Origin: Arthonia radiata | Taxonomy: Eukaryota > Ascomycota > Arthoniomycetes > Arthoniales > Arthoniaceae | Length of the DNA: 64,000 nucleotides | Direction of reading: 5' to 3' | NCBI GenBank assembly: GCA_002989075.1 | Contig: PSQN01000015.1 | Coordinates: 310,001 to 374,000, forward strand | Shown: positions 10,842 to 24,020 of the stretch, in pieces | How positions within the stretch are numbered: the first letter of the stretch is position 1 | How the letters are laid out: every line of letters starts with the position of its first letter | Notes under the pieces: model-generated | The model's input: the letters and a program-made list of their open reading frames with translations, nothing else | What the model was told of the DNA's origin: nothing | Database searches by the model: none | Position numbers and translations under genes: made by a program

Positions 10842-11500
10842 CGGCTGTGTAAAGGACTGCGTTGAGCTTGCTATAATACCCAGGCTTCCTTGGATATCAG
10901 CCACGGAAATGCATATGGACGTCTTATACGATGATGCTAATGAGTTGATGTACGAGATATAGAAGACCAGCTAAGATGAAGGGGAGAAGGAGAACAGGAG
11001 GGACGGGGAGGCTACATGTTGGACGCTGTAATGATCGGGGTGGAAACACGCAAGCAACGATGTGTACGATTCTTGAATATAGACAGTATATAACGAAGGC
11101 TCCAAGCTTCAAGTCTGCATACACGCGATGCACAGTCGATCGAGAGACGCCGGAATATTGGAAAGGACGATATGGTCTAGCCCAATGCGGATCATTACCG
11201 AGCAAGAAATCTAGCGCGCCACGTGAAGGACGCGACAAGACGCGTCTTCCCTAGCTTCGAGCAAAGACCACAAACAAATCTGGCGTTACTTCTGCCTTTC
11301 ATTCCTCGTTTTGCTGCCTTGACACTCTACCGTACTCAAGCTCTTCTCATATCCTCCTCAAAACATCCAAACCGCACGGGTCCTGTGCGAGTACTTACTT
11401 GCATAGCTTCATCACTGTCTGAAGCACTTCTACTTCTTACCCCTCTCAATACCATATCAACGTCCGCGGTCCTGTTTCACTGCTTTGGCCTTGTCCCACC
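10842..11500. promoter_or_regulatory. 3' spacer and RNR1 promoter
   Basis: No gene seen. The right half should contain the RNR1 promoter and leader, with CT-rich stretches from about 11290 and the ACGCGT site listed separately. Confidence 0.5.
11240..11245. promoter_or_regulatory. MCB-type ACGCGT element upstream of RNR1
   Basis: ACGCGT sits in a perfect ten-base palindrome AGACGCGTCT, about 255 bp upstream of the RNR1 start codon. MBF (Mbp1/Swi6 type) binds ACGCGT in promoters of G1/S genes, and RNR genes are known targets in yeasts. Use here is inferred. Confidence 0.5.
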
Positions 11501-14500
11501 ATGTTCGTCTATAAGCGAAGTAAGTCAAGAGACTCTGCATCCTCACAGTGAACACTATCAAGCTAGCATGAGCTGCTCGCCACTTCTGTGGCAAGAGCAG
11601 CGTCACTGCTTTGTCTCGACAAGCGAACTGTGCTAATAGACACCCTAGATGGCAGGAAGGAGCGCGTTCAATTCGACAAGATCACAGCTCGTGTATCAAG
11701 ACTGTGTTACGGTCTCGACCCGGACCATGTGGACGCTGCAGCCATCACCATGAAGGTCATCTCTGGTGTCTATCAAGGCGTCACCACCATCGAACTCGAC
11801 AACCTGGTATGCGTGCACGCGTCGTCTTAGTTGATCCCTTGCCATGAAACTTGATGTGCTAACAACTCGATGTAGGCAGCCGAGACAGCCGCGTACATGA
11901 CTGTCACACACCCAGACTATGCCATCCTCGCCGCACGCATAGCAGTGTCCAACCTACACAAGCAGACCGAGAAGCAATTCTCGAAAGTCATGACGAATCT
12001 GCACGACTACATCAATCCTCGCAACAAGACGCACTCGCCGATGGTTGCAGAAGATGTCTTTGAGATCATCAAGGAACACAAGGAGGAGCTGGACTCTGCC
12101 ATTGTATACGACCGAGATTTCAACTATCAATACTTCGGCTTCAAGACGCTGGAGCGATCATACTTGCTTAAGCTCAATGGCAAGGTAGCCGAGCGGCCAC
12201 AGCACATGCTTATGCGTGTCGCCGTTGGCATTCACAAGAACGATATCGAGCGTGTGATCGAGACTTACAATCTACTCTCAAGCAAGTACTTCACCCACGC
12301 TTCGCCCACACTGTTTAACGCTGGCACACCTCACCCACAATTGTCATCCTGCTTTCTAATTGACATGAAGTCGGACAGTATTGACGGCATCTACGACACT
12401 CTTAAGACCTGCGCCATGATATCGAAGACTGCGGGCGGTGTCGGCTTCAACGCCCACTGCATCCGTGCTACCGGCTCTTACATTGGCGGCACCAACGGTA
12501 CCTCGAACGGACTAGTCCCAATGCTACGAGTCTTCAACAACACTGCCCGCTACGTTGATCAAGGTGGCAACAAGCGACCTGGTGCTTTCGCTGTCTACCT
12601 TGAGCCATGGCACGCAGACGTTTTCGCCTTCCTCGATCTCCGAAAGAACCACGGTAAGGAGGAGGTCCGCGCTCGTGACTTGTTCTACGCTCTCTGGATT
12701 CCGGATCTGTTCATGAAGCGTGTTGAACAGAACGGCGAGTGGACGCTGATGTGCCCCAACGAGTGCCCCGGTCTTGCCGACGTCTACGGTGACGAGTTTG
12801 AGGAGCTTTACGAAAAGTATGAGAAAGAAGGTCGCGGTCGGGAGTCTGTGAAGGCTCAGAAGCTGTGGTACGCCATCCTCGAGGCTCAAACCGAGACTGG
12901 CAACCCGTATATGCTGTACAAGGACGCTTGCAACCGAAAGAGTAACCAGAAGAACCTGGGCACCATCCGCAACTCTAACCTGTGCACGGAAATCGTCGAG
13001 TATGTCGCTCCAGACGAAGTCGCCGTCTGCAATCTTGCCTCCCTTGCCCTTCCCAGCTATGTCAACCACGCAGAGGGTATTTATGATTTCAAGAAGCTAC
13101 ACGAGGTTTGCCGAGTCGTCACTCGCAACCTCAACAAGATCATCGATGTCAACTACTACCCCGTCCCTGAGGCTCGCAAGTCCAACATGCGCAACCGACC
13201 GATCGGTCTCGGTGTGCAAGGTCTTGCGGATGCTTTCCTTGCACTGCGCATGCCATTCGAATCCGAGGAAGCCAAGCTCCTCAACATCCAGATCTTTGAG
13301 ACTATCTATCACGCCGCACTCACGGAGTCTGTCGAGCTCGCGAAGGCTGAGGGTACCTACGAAACCTACCAAGGCTCACCAGCTTCTCAAGGCATTTTGC
13401 AATTCGACATGTGGAACAAGACGCCCACCGACCTTTGGGACTGGGATACCCTGAAGTCCGACATTCTCAAACACGGCATCCGCAACTCCCTCCTCGTTGC
13501 ACCCATGCCCACAGCCTCTACTTCTCAAATTCTCGGCAACAACGAGTGCTTCGAGCCCTACACCTCCAACATCTACTCCCGTCGTGTGCTTGCTGGCGAG
13601 TTCCAGATCGTCAACCCATGGCTCCTGAAGGACCTCGTCGATCTCGGTCTTTGGTCCGATAACATGAAGAACCGCATCATCGCTGATGGCGGCTCGATTC
13701 AGCGGATCCCTAACATCCCAGAAGACATCAAGAAACTCTACAAGACCGTCTGGGAAATCAGCCAGCGCACGATCATCCAGATGGCTGCAGACCGTGGCGC
13801 CTACATTGACCAGTCTCAATCTCTGAACATTCACATGAAGGAACCCACAATGGGCAAGATCACCTCCATGCACTTCGCGGGTTGGAAGATGGGTTTGAAG
13901 ACGGGCATGTACTACCTCCGCACGATGGCGGCATCCGCACCAATTCAGTTTACCGTCGATCAAGAGGCGCTCAAAGTCCAGGACACGAACGTGGCGAAGG
14001 CCGGCAGCCGCAAGCAGCGCGCATTCGTCAATAATGGCTCAATCGGCGGCACACCCAAGCCGATGTTCATGGGCAAGACGTCCTCACCACCTGCTCCGTC
14101 CACGCCAGCGGCCATTAGCGCGAACGGCATCCCCACACCAGCTGAGACGCCATCACCTTCCCCACCTGCATCGATCCCAGCGCCCCCGGCACCCGCAGTA
14201 AAGCCAGCACCGAAGAATATGATGGCAGCCATTGCAACCACAGCCGGCAGTGGCTCGATATCTCCTCCCAAAGAAGCCAACTCGATCCCGCCATTCAAAG
14301 CAGACCAAGCAGACGACTCGCCTGCACAGCTGCCTACAGATCCTAGTCCAGACGAGGACGACGACAAGCAGCTAGGCACAAAGATGGAGAAGGCCGACTT
14401 GAATGAGAACCAAGCGGAAGACAGCGACGAGAAGCGCGACGAGGATATTTATGCGGATAAGGTGCTGCAGTGCAGTATTGAGAATAAGGAGGCGTGTGTG

Positions 14501-14515
14501 ATGTGCTCTGGTTAG
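11501..14515 (+). CDS. RNR1: Ribonucleoside-diphosphate reductase large subunit (class Ia)
   Basis: Model: join(11501..11519, 11649..11806, 11876..14515), 938 aa. The first exon is 19 nt (MFVYKR), the introns are 129 and 69 nt with GTAAGT and GTATGC donors and a GTGCTAAC branch region in the second. N-terminal ATP-cone (about 1-90); active-site Cys in LSSCFLID (about 217); NLCTEIVEY (about 425) with the radical Cys nearby; [14 protein letters not shown]; and the C-terminal redox pair CVMC at the very end. It reduces ribonucleoside diphosphates to deoxy forms together with the small R2 subunit. Between the core and the CxxC tail lies a 140-residue Pro/Ala/Ser-rich then acidic linker, longer than in yeast Rnr1. 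An ACGCGT site lies upstream. Confidence 0.96.
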
Positions 14516-16810
14516 CCTGATGCGCGAGTGAGGGCCAGTGGGGTGTGGGAAGGTGGGAAATGTGGATGGGAGGTCTTGTGATATGCTAATGGCGTGCATG
14601 GTGTTATGTTGGATATGAGCCCTATCGTTTCATTTGTATGCTATGGCGCGGCATTTGGTACGGCGTGGTATAGACGCGAGAACATGATTAACCATTCATC
14701 ACTCCTCGAGGTTCTTGGTGACTGCGCATACACTGCTGCGTCAACGTACGCGCTGTTTCCACCGCTTTTCCGCTCTAGGGAGGTCGCCACGATTATCGTC
14801 CTGTCGTCCTGTCGCCATCTATGCCTCGAGCGCTTTTGCACATGACAGTACACCTCGGCGGCACCTCTCACTCCTGTCATTATATCGCCGGAGTCACACA
14901 CTTCGTCTCAATCCCCGCTCTCTCAAGCCGCTCGCCTCCCACTCAGACACCCGCCTCCTCCTTCTCCCCCTCAAGCCGCCCATCTCCTTTCTCCCTGCTC
15001 TATCACACGAACCGCCTCTCTCCCTTTCCTGTCGAACCGCCTGGTCTGGGTAGTGATGGAGCGGCGGGCGTTTGCGTAAACCGGAGCAACGAGGCTCTGG
15101 GTATCGAAGCGGGCACGAAGACATGCCTGCCTCCCCATACCATCCATCCCTAAATATACACCCGTGTCCACGCCTCCCCGCTCCACGCCACCACGCTCCC
15201 ACCCGCACGAATCCTGACTACGGCGACGCCCACGCGCACTTCCGCTCTGCCCACCATAGCCGATCAGGCCGTTGTGGGGAACGTCGCAGGGGGCCGCAAC
15301 GGGGGAGGTGGGCATCCCGCGCCTATCATCTGCTAGGAATTGTCATATTAGCTGTATCGTCGGGTACAGACACGTCCACTGTCAGCAGACAGCGGATCAG
15401 CGACTGAGCGTGAGAGTGTCGATACCGGGCGCGTGTGGTGACAAGTATCAGAGAAGGCGCGGCTAAGGTCTGTGGATCGGAGAGGGGGAAGGTGGAGGGT
15501 TAGAGGTAGGCGTCGCGGAGCCTAGGGGTGAGCGGGTGGGTGTGGAGGATTGGGGGTTAGAAGTGGCTGGGTTCTAGAAATGGATGAGTTGCAGGGGAGC
15601 GGTGTGCAGCGGTGTCTGAGGTGGCGTGGGACGGTGAAGGCGTGTGGGACGTGCCGGTGTGGATTCGTAGTTCGAGATGGGGAGGCGCTGATAGTGAAGT
15701 TTGTGAGTTGGAAGGACTGAGTAGTGTGCTGGGAACGTGGTAGGGTTTGCGATGAGTGGCGGAGGTTGTTGCGCGAGGGTGTGAGACGCGTAAGATCTGA
15801 TCTCTGTGATGTGCATTTGCGTCTGCGAGTGAGGGCACAGGGATCCTAGCGCTGGGCCTCCAGGATTGATTGAATTGGTCAAGCTCAGCCTTGCGGGCTG
15901 CCCTCTTGAGTCTGAGGAAAGCTTCGACAATGAGGAAGCGTGATGGGTGGTACCGGGACGACTTCCCTGCAGTCGCGTTTAGGATTACGAGTCGACACCA
16001 CTGACCAAGTCGTCCGTCTCTTGTATTGCAACAGCATTACTCTGGGCTTTGCCAGGGTTCGCGCCCCGCTCTTTCGCACTCGGCTTGAAAGTGAGCTCGC
16101 TGCCAATCTGCGCTACCCAGGTGGTAGCCAGCAGCACAGACGCGAAGCCAGCTGCGCAATGCATCTTGATCGTTGCCTTTGCCCATTGATAGTGCCGGCA
16201 CTGCCCAAGACGGATCAGTGTGAGTCGGCAGATACTTTGAGAACGGTGGCTATGTTGTTAGTGTTAAGACGTTAATAGAAGGAAAGACACGTTTCGTTTG
16301 ACAAGCTTGCTTTGATGGGTATGTCTCAACGCTAAGCTCGTCCTAGTGTCATTGTTGCGTGCACAAGATCGACCTGCTGGGGATGCTGTGGCCTTTTGGT
16401 AGGTCAATTATTGCGATGTCGCAGGCACACTCAGCATTGTCATCATGAATTAGCAGTAAGACAACAACAGCTCCAAAAGGGCTTGAGCAGCCATTGCTTG
16501 AAATGCAGAATGGACAGGATCAAACCAAGCCTTCGGTCACTGGGTAAGCCGAAAAGTCAGCAGAGCAACAATTCTATTACTGCGAGCAGAACTTTTGCCC
16601 AAACGCCAGTGCGCTATGTATGAGTACTTGCTGTCGTCGGCAGAGACAACAGGCTCCGACCTGGTTTGTCAACCAGCCTACCTCAAAAGCTTCGCTAACA
16701 CAAGGATCTTGAACGTAAAAGTATCATACAAACGCAGTTCTGGGCATGAGCCTGAGACATGAAGCTTACAAGCTTCGGTTGGTGAAGAGTTCGAGTAAGC
16801 GAGTGATGGC
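14516..16810. other. 2.3 kb convergent gap without a convincing gene
   Basis: Only short open frames are present (all under 120 codons) and none shows a known motif or good splice structure. Parts are strongly strand-biased: 14,890-15,010 is pyrimidine-rich on plus and 15,420-15,760 is GT-rich. A rapidly evolving short gene or an untranslated RNA cannot be excluded. Confidence 0.45.
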
Positions 16811-18227
16811 TTAGCTGGCTGCAGAGGCTTCGCCGAGTCGCAGCGACAGCAGCGCGCGCACATCGGTTGTGTACTGTAGTCCTTCGAGAAGGGGTACCAG
16901 GTGGAGAAGGTCGTTGTCAGTCGGGTCGCTTATCCAGCCTTCGATCGGTATTGCGTTATCTGCAGAAACGTGAGCTACGGTCGATCAAAGCAGCGGAGAT
17001 CAGAAAATCACCTACCTTCGTGGAAGATGTAGCTCAGGGGGCTATTGTCGAGGATCATGACTCTGCTGAGATCCGCCTCGACGTGACTCAGGTCCTTGAT
17101 GAACGCTCCATTTCTGAAGGTGCAATCTTGTCTGTAATACCGCTTGCTGAAATATTTGCGTTCGAGTTCCAGCCAGTCAATGACCGGGTCTGCGTACTCT
17201 TGCACGGAAGCTGTGAAAACGATGAGGTTATACCACTTGCTGACCTTGAGCAAAGCTGTCAGCGCCTGCGCAACATGTCGTCATGAGATTCGCTCACCTT
17301 CTTAAGAAACTCGTCGCAATGTGGTCGCTTATGGACGTAGTAAAGAATTGGTACTTGCGGGCCAAGCATCGCCCCGCCAGCGCCTACTGGATTCTGCAGC
17401 TTCACTTCAACCATATGTCCAGTGCTCATACGCCCACCTTTGGCCATGCTGTGTATTAGCGTCTCATCGAGGTCGATGATCAATGTCTTCTTTCGGGGGT
17501 CAAAAACAGGAGGGCTGGGCACGGTATATGACGGCGCCCGCTTGGGTATCAAAGGTCGTGGGGGCGCGGGTGCACGCGGATACCGCGTTAAGTGTGAAGT
17601 CGAGCTCGTAGGTGACTTGATTGTATCCAGCGTATGTTCTGCTTGATGAGAGCGGCTCGTGGTCTTCCTGCTGTCTTCTGTGCCCGCGTCTCGCCGTTCC
17701 CGCCGCTTCCGTAGCGCGTCCTCATTGATCGCCTTGATCCGGATTGAGCGTTTCGGCTTGGATTCCTCACTGGGCTCAGACTCCAATGAAGAAGCAGAAG
17801 ACGCTGAAGATGCAGAAGATGCCGAAGACGAGGAATGTGTCCGCTGATGCTGTTTCTTGCTCGGGTTACGTTCGATCGCGGTATCGGGCTCTTTGTGGGT
17901 TGTGCCTCCCTGTGCGATCGACTCCTTTTCCTCGTTGGACGCGGACGCCGCCATCGGCATAGGTTGCTTTTTCTTTCGTCGTTGTTTCCGCGAACACTTG
18001 CGGCCAAGCCGAATGAATGGCATTGTCATGGAGAAACGGCCGTGATCATCGTAGAAACAGGCCACAACATAGTAGCCTGGTGCTAACACAGTCGAGACGA
18101 AGACACGAATTGTGCCAACAACCGTATTAGATACCTTCTTCGGCCAGCTCGCTCTTGTCTTATGATGCTCGGAGGAAGCGTGGTTGTCGGCATCTTCACT
18201 GAGTAGCGGTGTCTTCTCGTCGACCAT
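16811..18227 (-). CDS. NEM1: Nem1-type HAD phosphatase, catalytic subunit of the lipin-activating Nem1-Spo7 complex
   Basis: Model: complement(join(16811..16959, 17016..17244, 17298..18227)), 435 aa. Introns are 53 and 56 nt with GTGAGC and GTAGGT donors. A hydrophobic hairpin (VVGTIRVFVSTVLAPGYYVVACFY, residues about 36-59) would anchor it in the ER/nuclear membrane. A charged Ser-rich linker follows, then the FCP1-like HAD domain: LIIDLDETLIHS (DxDxT, about 250-258), HKRPHCDEFLKKVSKWYNL spanning the first splice junction, FTASVQEYADPVIDWLE, and ILDNSP. The splice joins reproduce these motifs exactly. With Spo7 it dephosphorylates lipin (Pah1), which controls phosphatidate conversion to diacylglycerol and nuclear membrane growth. 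Confidence 0.93.
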
Positions 18228-19349
18228 CTCTCTCTACTCCCCGCTCACAAGCCAGCACTCTTTAGACGGAGGATCAAAGAGTGAGTGTGATGAAAGACAG
18301 TATAAGCTATCCCTCGGGAAAGTTTGCTTCTGTTTATATCGCGCGGTTCGTGGGGGCCTGAAACGTCCAGAGTGCGGGTCTACCGCGCAGGATGGAGACG
18401 GGGCCGCTAAGGCGGGACGAGGTGCTCTAGATTGCTCGAAGCATCGCGTGTGTCCAGCTCAGATCAGTAGTAAATAGCATAGTCCCCCAAGCAGAAACAA
18501 TTGCAAAAGCCGAATGAGGTAGTGAATTAAGCGAATGGCTTGGGTTGCGCGCGGGGAAAGTGTAATGTCTCAATCCCCGTATTTCGTGAAGTAGCCGCGC
18601 ATTGATGAGGTGGTGGTGTCTCAAAGGGGTGTACGAATGAAGTGAATGGAAGTAAACTTTGCGATGAGACAGCCGAAGTGATTGTCACACAAAGTCGAGA
18701 AGCTGCTGAGCATCGTCTTACTCGTACTTCGGAGGGTAAGCAACAGCCTGTCCGAACCATGGTCCGTGCCTCGTCCCAATGTGGTCTAGCTTCACCTCGT
18801 CGTTCCCCGTTCTGACCTCCATCGAGAATAACCACAATAATCTCCCCCAACAACAGCGACATTTGTTTTGCGCTCTGCAAAAGATATGCATCAATCTCCA
18901 TCTCGCACTCTCCTTCCCGAGCGCGAGGCGGTGCCGTCTGACCTTGCGCAAATTCGCCTTGCAGGCAAGGATTAATTCACTGCGGCGCCGCCTGCACTCC
19001 CGGCGGCAAGAGTGCTGTTGCGCGCGTTCCGACAGCGCGTATACGATTTGCAACTTAGTCCTCTTCGACCCTCACCGTGACAAAATGGTTTGTCAAACAG
19101 TAGCAGTGCTATCTGCCAATAGCTACATTGGCCTAGGCGCTGGGCGCGCGCAACCTGCATGGGTACACTTAGTCGTGCGGAGTCCACCGGCCGTGCTGTG
19201 CCTCATGAGTGCATGTACGACTAGTCAAGCCGCTTGTATCTACTTAACCAAGCCCCTCTCTGCTCTCCCTCGCAGCCATGCAGTATATCATCATTAATCT
19301 TCCTGTTCGCGAGTAGCCTGCTTCGCTTGATTGGTGGTTGGACGTTAAA
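18228..19349. promoter_or_regulatory. Divergent intergenic region NEM1 / DUF3176 gene
   Basis: 1.1 kb between two head-to-head starts. A few overlapping open frames of 100-170 codons on both strands lack any recognisable domain. No defined element seen. Confidence 0.45.
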
Positions 19350-22183
19350 ATGTCTTTTTTATCTCGCACATTTGGTGGAAAGCCTCACCAGAAACCGCTC
19401 CCCAAGACTCCAATACAAACACAAAATGCTCTGGCTGGTCCAGATGTCAACGAAGCAAGCCCCCTGAGCGGCCGTCCGCAACCGTCCAAGCATTCCTCGG
19501 CTGCTGGAAATCGCCCAAATAAGACTCTAAAGAAGAGAAGGGGAACTACAAGAAGATGGCTGCTAGAGATTTTGGCATGCTGTGGAGCACTACTGGCTTT
19601 AATGGCTGTGGCGATCTTTCTGAGCCAGTATAATGGACGACCTCGACCGCAATGGCCCTACACTATCACGATCAACACAGTAGTCTCAATTTTTGGACTG
19701 ATGCTGAAGGCATGCATGCTGGTCCCCGTCGCTGAAGGTGAATCGAAATGTTAGTTCTGGCCTTTTTCTTGGCTGACAGATTATCCAGGCATTAGCCAGT
19801 TGAAGTGGCTCTGGTTCAGCAAGTCAAGACCACTGATCGATCTGGACAAATTTGACGGAGCGAGTCGTGGTGTTACCGGTTCTATGAATCTTATTGTCGC
19901 CCTGAAAGCGAAGTCAGTCCACTTTCCTTTAATTGGTGTACATTTGAGTTGACCTACGGTGCAAGACACTTGGCTGTGGTTGGCGCTGTTATAACGCTTC
20001 TGGCGGTTTTGATTGATCCTATGCTTCAGCAGACGATTTCGTACTATGATGCTCCTCATGACGATCTTTCCGTCAATGCGACCGTACCGGTAGCTAGGGG
20101 CTACATGAGTAATGATTTCAATGGGACGTCGACCTTTGACGAATCGTTGATGGGCGCGGTATATGACAGCCTTCTGTCACCAGGTACGTGAAGAGCCCTT
20201 CCAGCATCTAGTCATGTCAGACCAGCCCTGTCAAACTTGTCGCGATTGGGACGTGTCATCAGGCCGCTCGAACACTCGCCTTCTGATTGTTCTGGACGAA
20301 ACTTCACTGATTTTGCGTCGCAAGGCAACAGCCGGTCTACCCTCAGCGCCGATTGTCCCTCTGGGAATTGCACCTTTCCACGGACATATGAATCATTGGG
20401 TATCTGTAGTGCCTGCACCAACATCACACCATTCATGCTCGCCAATTTTACGCTGACTACGAACGTGACCATTACCGGCGTACCATATGAGGCTCTGATG
20501 CTGACTGTCAATTTTCCGACCGATGGGACTGCTCAAGAGAAGGCCCCAAGATTTTATCTGACACCGGCGGCACAAGGACCGGCCATCAACATCACATCGC
20601 AAGCAGCGCCAAATTCACTGTTCAACCTGACTGAGTGGAATACCCCTTTCATCGCGGGTAGTCGAACTGTGCCTAATGTGACTATGCACGCCGCAAGCGA
20701 TCCGTTCTTTGATATTTGGTCCATATCGGTCACCCGGGACGAGCTTTGTACAAGTGGATGGATGGATGGGGGCCCAGCTCACGGCGATACTGATTGTCTA
20801 GATCCCACAAAAGTGGACCGCGAACTTAACATATCCGGTATCACTCTGTGGCCTAGCGGGAATTTTTCTCTGGACGGAGAGCTTGCCTTTCTAGATCCCA
20901 TTGACGATACTCCCACAAACTTCACTCAGCTTGCAATGGTGCCCATTACAGCTTGGCCCAAACTTACCGGATCTCTATGCACGCTTTCTTTCTGCACGCA
21001 AACTTACCAGTCTGAGGTAGTCTCTGGGCGGTTGCGTGAGAAGAAACTGAGCGAAGGTTCGATGCTCATGCTTCTGAACGACTCGACGACGGGTAATAAT
21101 CAAGGCGACAATGTGTTCTCGTCATTAGCGAGCGTATATGTACCTGAGACATGCGTTGTCAATGGATCGGCTCATTCTATCAACGATTTTGTCGACATGG
21201 CGGATATGCGAGGATCTGAGATCCTGATGGTACCTCACTCAGGATATGGGGTAGGCTATCATGCTGTATAAATTCTTTGTTGGGAGCCTTACGTGCTGAC
21301 AAGCCCCTCTAGTATAAGAAGCGTTCGAGCAGCCTGACAGCTGAGTCCCAACGGATCGATAAGCGCGAAGGACGCTCAAAAACTTCGCGAAACTGGCCGC
21401 TTATTTTGGAACACAGCCCAGACCGAGGGTTACTCGAACAATGTGCCTACCCAGTCTCAGCATTGGGACTGACTGATGCACTACAGGTAAGTGAAGATTA
21501 GCGCAACTCAAGTAATGAGAACTGGGAGAGGGCAAGCAACGTGCGGTCCTTCCCCGTGGCTAGCGCTGGTGACCGCGTGAGGCTACGTCGTGGCCGCACT
21601 AAACTCTGCTTAACCGTTGGTGAGGTAGCTGACATTGCCGCAGGATGCGTTTCATGGTGCCGGATTTTTCACAACCTTTCCCCTCAACGCGACCCAAAAG
21701 GCCACTGATATAAATCCTTGGTCACTGTTCACGGAGACGCAGTGGGCCGCAAACCACCATTTAGTATCGCTTTTCAACGGCGGCAACTACTCAACCACTT
21801 CCATGAGATATGCGTTCGATGATCTCGCCACAGCTATGACCAATCACATGAGGCAGTACAGTGGTATTGGTGTGTCTGGTGTGGCACAGTCGAACCAGAC
21901 ATACGTTCAAGTCATGTTTGAGTGGCTCATTCTGCCCGCAGTCCTGGTGGTCGCAAGTTGCATCTTCCTCATAGTCATAATGATGAAAGCAAGGAAGAAC
22001 ATGGGACAAAGAATATGGAAATCCAGTCAGACTGCGTTGATGATGCATGGTCTGCACGATCGAGATCGATACGGGCCCTTGGTAAATACGGAAGACATGG
22101 AGTCGTTTTCCAAAACGACAAAGGTTAGGCTTGGTCTGGAGTCCGCAGGCTGGCGGCTAGTAAAAGAACAGAAATTCATATAG
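19350..22183 (+). CDS. DUF3176 domain membrane protein
   Basis: Model: join(19350..19737, 19789..19912, 19966..20187, 20263..21250, 21313..21486, 21644..22183), 811 aa. All joins keep frame; the third donor (GTGAAG at 20188) is chosen because the stronger GTACGT four bases earlier would break it. N-terminal basic Pro-rich tail, TM1 (WLLEILACCGALLALMAVAIF), TM2 near INTVVSIFGLMLKACML, then the DUF3176 hallmark SQLKWLWFSKSRPL, GSMNL and HLAVVGAVITLLAVLIDPMLQQTI. A large N-glycosylated-looking ectodomain rich in Cys follows (DCPSGNCTFP, ICSACTNIT) and a last TM (WLILPAVLVVASCIFLIVIM) with ARKNMGQRIWKSS. The family is common in filamentous ascomycetes; function unknown. The fifth intron (157 nt) is unusually long for this window. 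Confidence 0.85.
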
Positions 22184-22442
22184 ATTGAATAGGGGTACTG
22201 TCTTACTCTATTGGATAGTCCTCGATTGGTAAGATAGCGTGAGCAGAGATTTGACGCGTAATGATGATAATAAATTTGGATGTTATTTCGACGCCTAACT
22301 TTTCAGGCTACCAAATCTTGAATAATGCTTGACTCACTCGTTCCACCAGCACACGAGCACATTGATTCCAAGTCGAGAAAGAGGAGACTCCTCAGCAACT
22401 AGCTTGATCAGGAGCCCGGCGAGATCTAGCTCACAATCAAGG

Positions 22443-23709
22443 ATGTCGACTGCGGAATCGGTGTCGCTGACACCGGGATTGAAATCGTTTCTTGCATCAC
22501 TCAAGGGCAAGCCTGTCAATGCGTCGGTAGATCATTTGGCAACGTGTGTAAACTTCTGGGGCATGCCAAGCAGTCGTGCTAACCGAGTACTGAAGCCTTC
22601 TACGACGGCGCCAAATCTGGGGTGCACGAAGATGTGCCATTGCAACTGCAAATCTGCTGATCAATGTTGTGGCAGCGCATAAGTCTAGAACTTCAGAAGA
22701 CTTACGCACACGTGTAAGAGAAGTCGCTCGAAGACTGGCCGAAGCGCAGCCGCTGGAGCTCACGATCGGCAACGTCGCCCGCCGGATTTTGAGCCTGATC
22801 AGAGATGCATCAGAAGGCAGTAACGAGCCAGCCGGCAAAGACGGGCATCCGTCGAATGTCGGGAATGGTGACGCAGTGCCGAGTGGCAACGACAATCAAA
22901 TTATCAAGAAGGATGATCAGCTAAACGTGAAAGAAGATGTGCTTGACGGCATCAGAGAGCTCCTTGACGAGCTTGATCAAGCTGACAAGCAGATCTCGGA
23001 ATATTCAATAGATCATGTCTTTCCTGAGGAAACGCTACTCATCTTTGGAGGCTCTCACACTGTGCAGAGATTTTTGCTGGATGTTGCAAAGCGGCGCAGG
23101 ATACGAGTTTTCAGTGTTGAAGGGTATCCAAACGAGCATGAGGCAGCTCATGAGGTCGCGATGCAAGGTGCCACAAGGGACATTGATGACCCCGTGAGCA
23201 GTCAGAATCGATTGAGAACTCTTGCGGCTGCCGGCGTCCAAGTCACAATCATCACAGATTCTCAAGTCTTTGCAGTGATGCCCATGGTGAGCAAGGTAGT
23301 CCTCTCGGCGCAAGGCGTGTTTTCCAACGGCGGTGGCGTCTTCGCTTGCGGCACGAAGGGCGTTTCCGCTACAGCAAAGTTTCACCGCACTCCTGTGCTG
23401 GCTTTAGGAGCGATCTACCGTCTCAGTCCAACGTTTCCCTATGACCCGAGAACTCTGGTCGAGCCGGTTGATCCCAGCGCCAGCACTTCATTTCAAGATG
23501 GACTGTTCCTGGACCAAGTCAAGACGCCTCGTTACGGCCGCGACTACATTCCACCGGACTTGATCAGCCTCTTCGTGACAAATGTGTAAGTCGACACACG
23601 ACGTGTGAGAGCTTTGTTGAAGCTGACTGCAATCAGTGGTGGCTCAATCGCTTCGCAGATGTACCGGCTCGCTTCTGATCACTATCGGAGCCAAGATGTC
23701 GAGCTGTAA
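22443..23709 (+). CDS. GCD7: Translation initiation factor eIF2B subunit beta
   Basis: Model: join(22443..22543, 22596..23585, 23637..23709), 387 aa. Introns are 52 and 51 nt; the first has GTGCTAACC as branch region. Splicing restores LLRRRQIWGARRC and, at the 3' end, the family's signature ending YIPPDLISLFVTNVGGSIASQMYRL. The N-terminal helical domain is followed by the Rossmann-like eIF2B alpha/beta/delta fold (LLIFGGSHTVQRFLLDVAKRR, VTIITDSQVFAVMPMVSKVVL, FSNGGGVFACGT). The C-terminal PPDLISLFVTN plus GG marks it as beta rather than alpha or delta. Subunit of the eIF2 guanine nucleotide exchange factor. One insert (about 95-120) is acidic and Asn/Gly-rich. Confidence 0.9.
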
Positions 23710-24020
23710 GCGATATTGGAGCGAAGGTTGACGAGTTGTATTTCATGAATTCAAGAGAGAAGAGGGAGATGACAACCCTACCCTAAACGAGCACGTGACG
23801 AGCTGCTCGGCAGTGGCGTCCGTGCTTAAGTTTCATCCCCGCAAGAGCTCGGTACTGGCGCGACTGGCCCGATGGCCTAGGCTATTTCACAAGCTCGAAA
23901 GATGATCACCCGCCTCGTTGTCCTTCTTGCCGTTAATATCGTCTGCATTTCGAATGTTGATCAAATAGAAATTACTCGACAGCCATTTCTCGTCAACGCA
24001 ACTCTGTCAAAGACGCAATC
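23710..24020. other. Spacer between GCD7 and thiolase gene
   Basis: 311 bp with no gene; it must carry the thiolase promoter. No named element identified with confidence. Confidence 0.5.

Noticed and set aside
13376-13963. 195-codon antisense frame in RNR1
   Set aside because: Shadow of a highly conserved sense exon; no motif of its own. The same holds for 12524-13069.
15574-15930. 118-codon minus-strand frame
   Set aside because: Pro/Ser/His-rich composition follows from the GT-rich strand; no start context or splice support.
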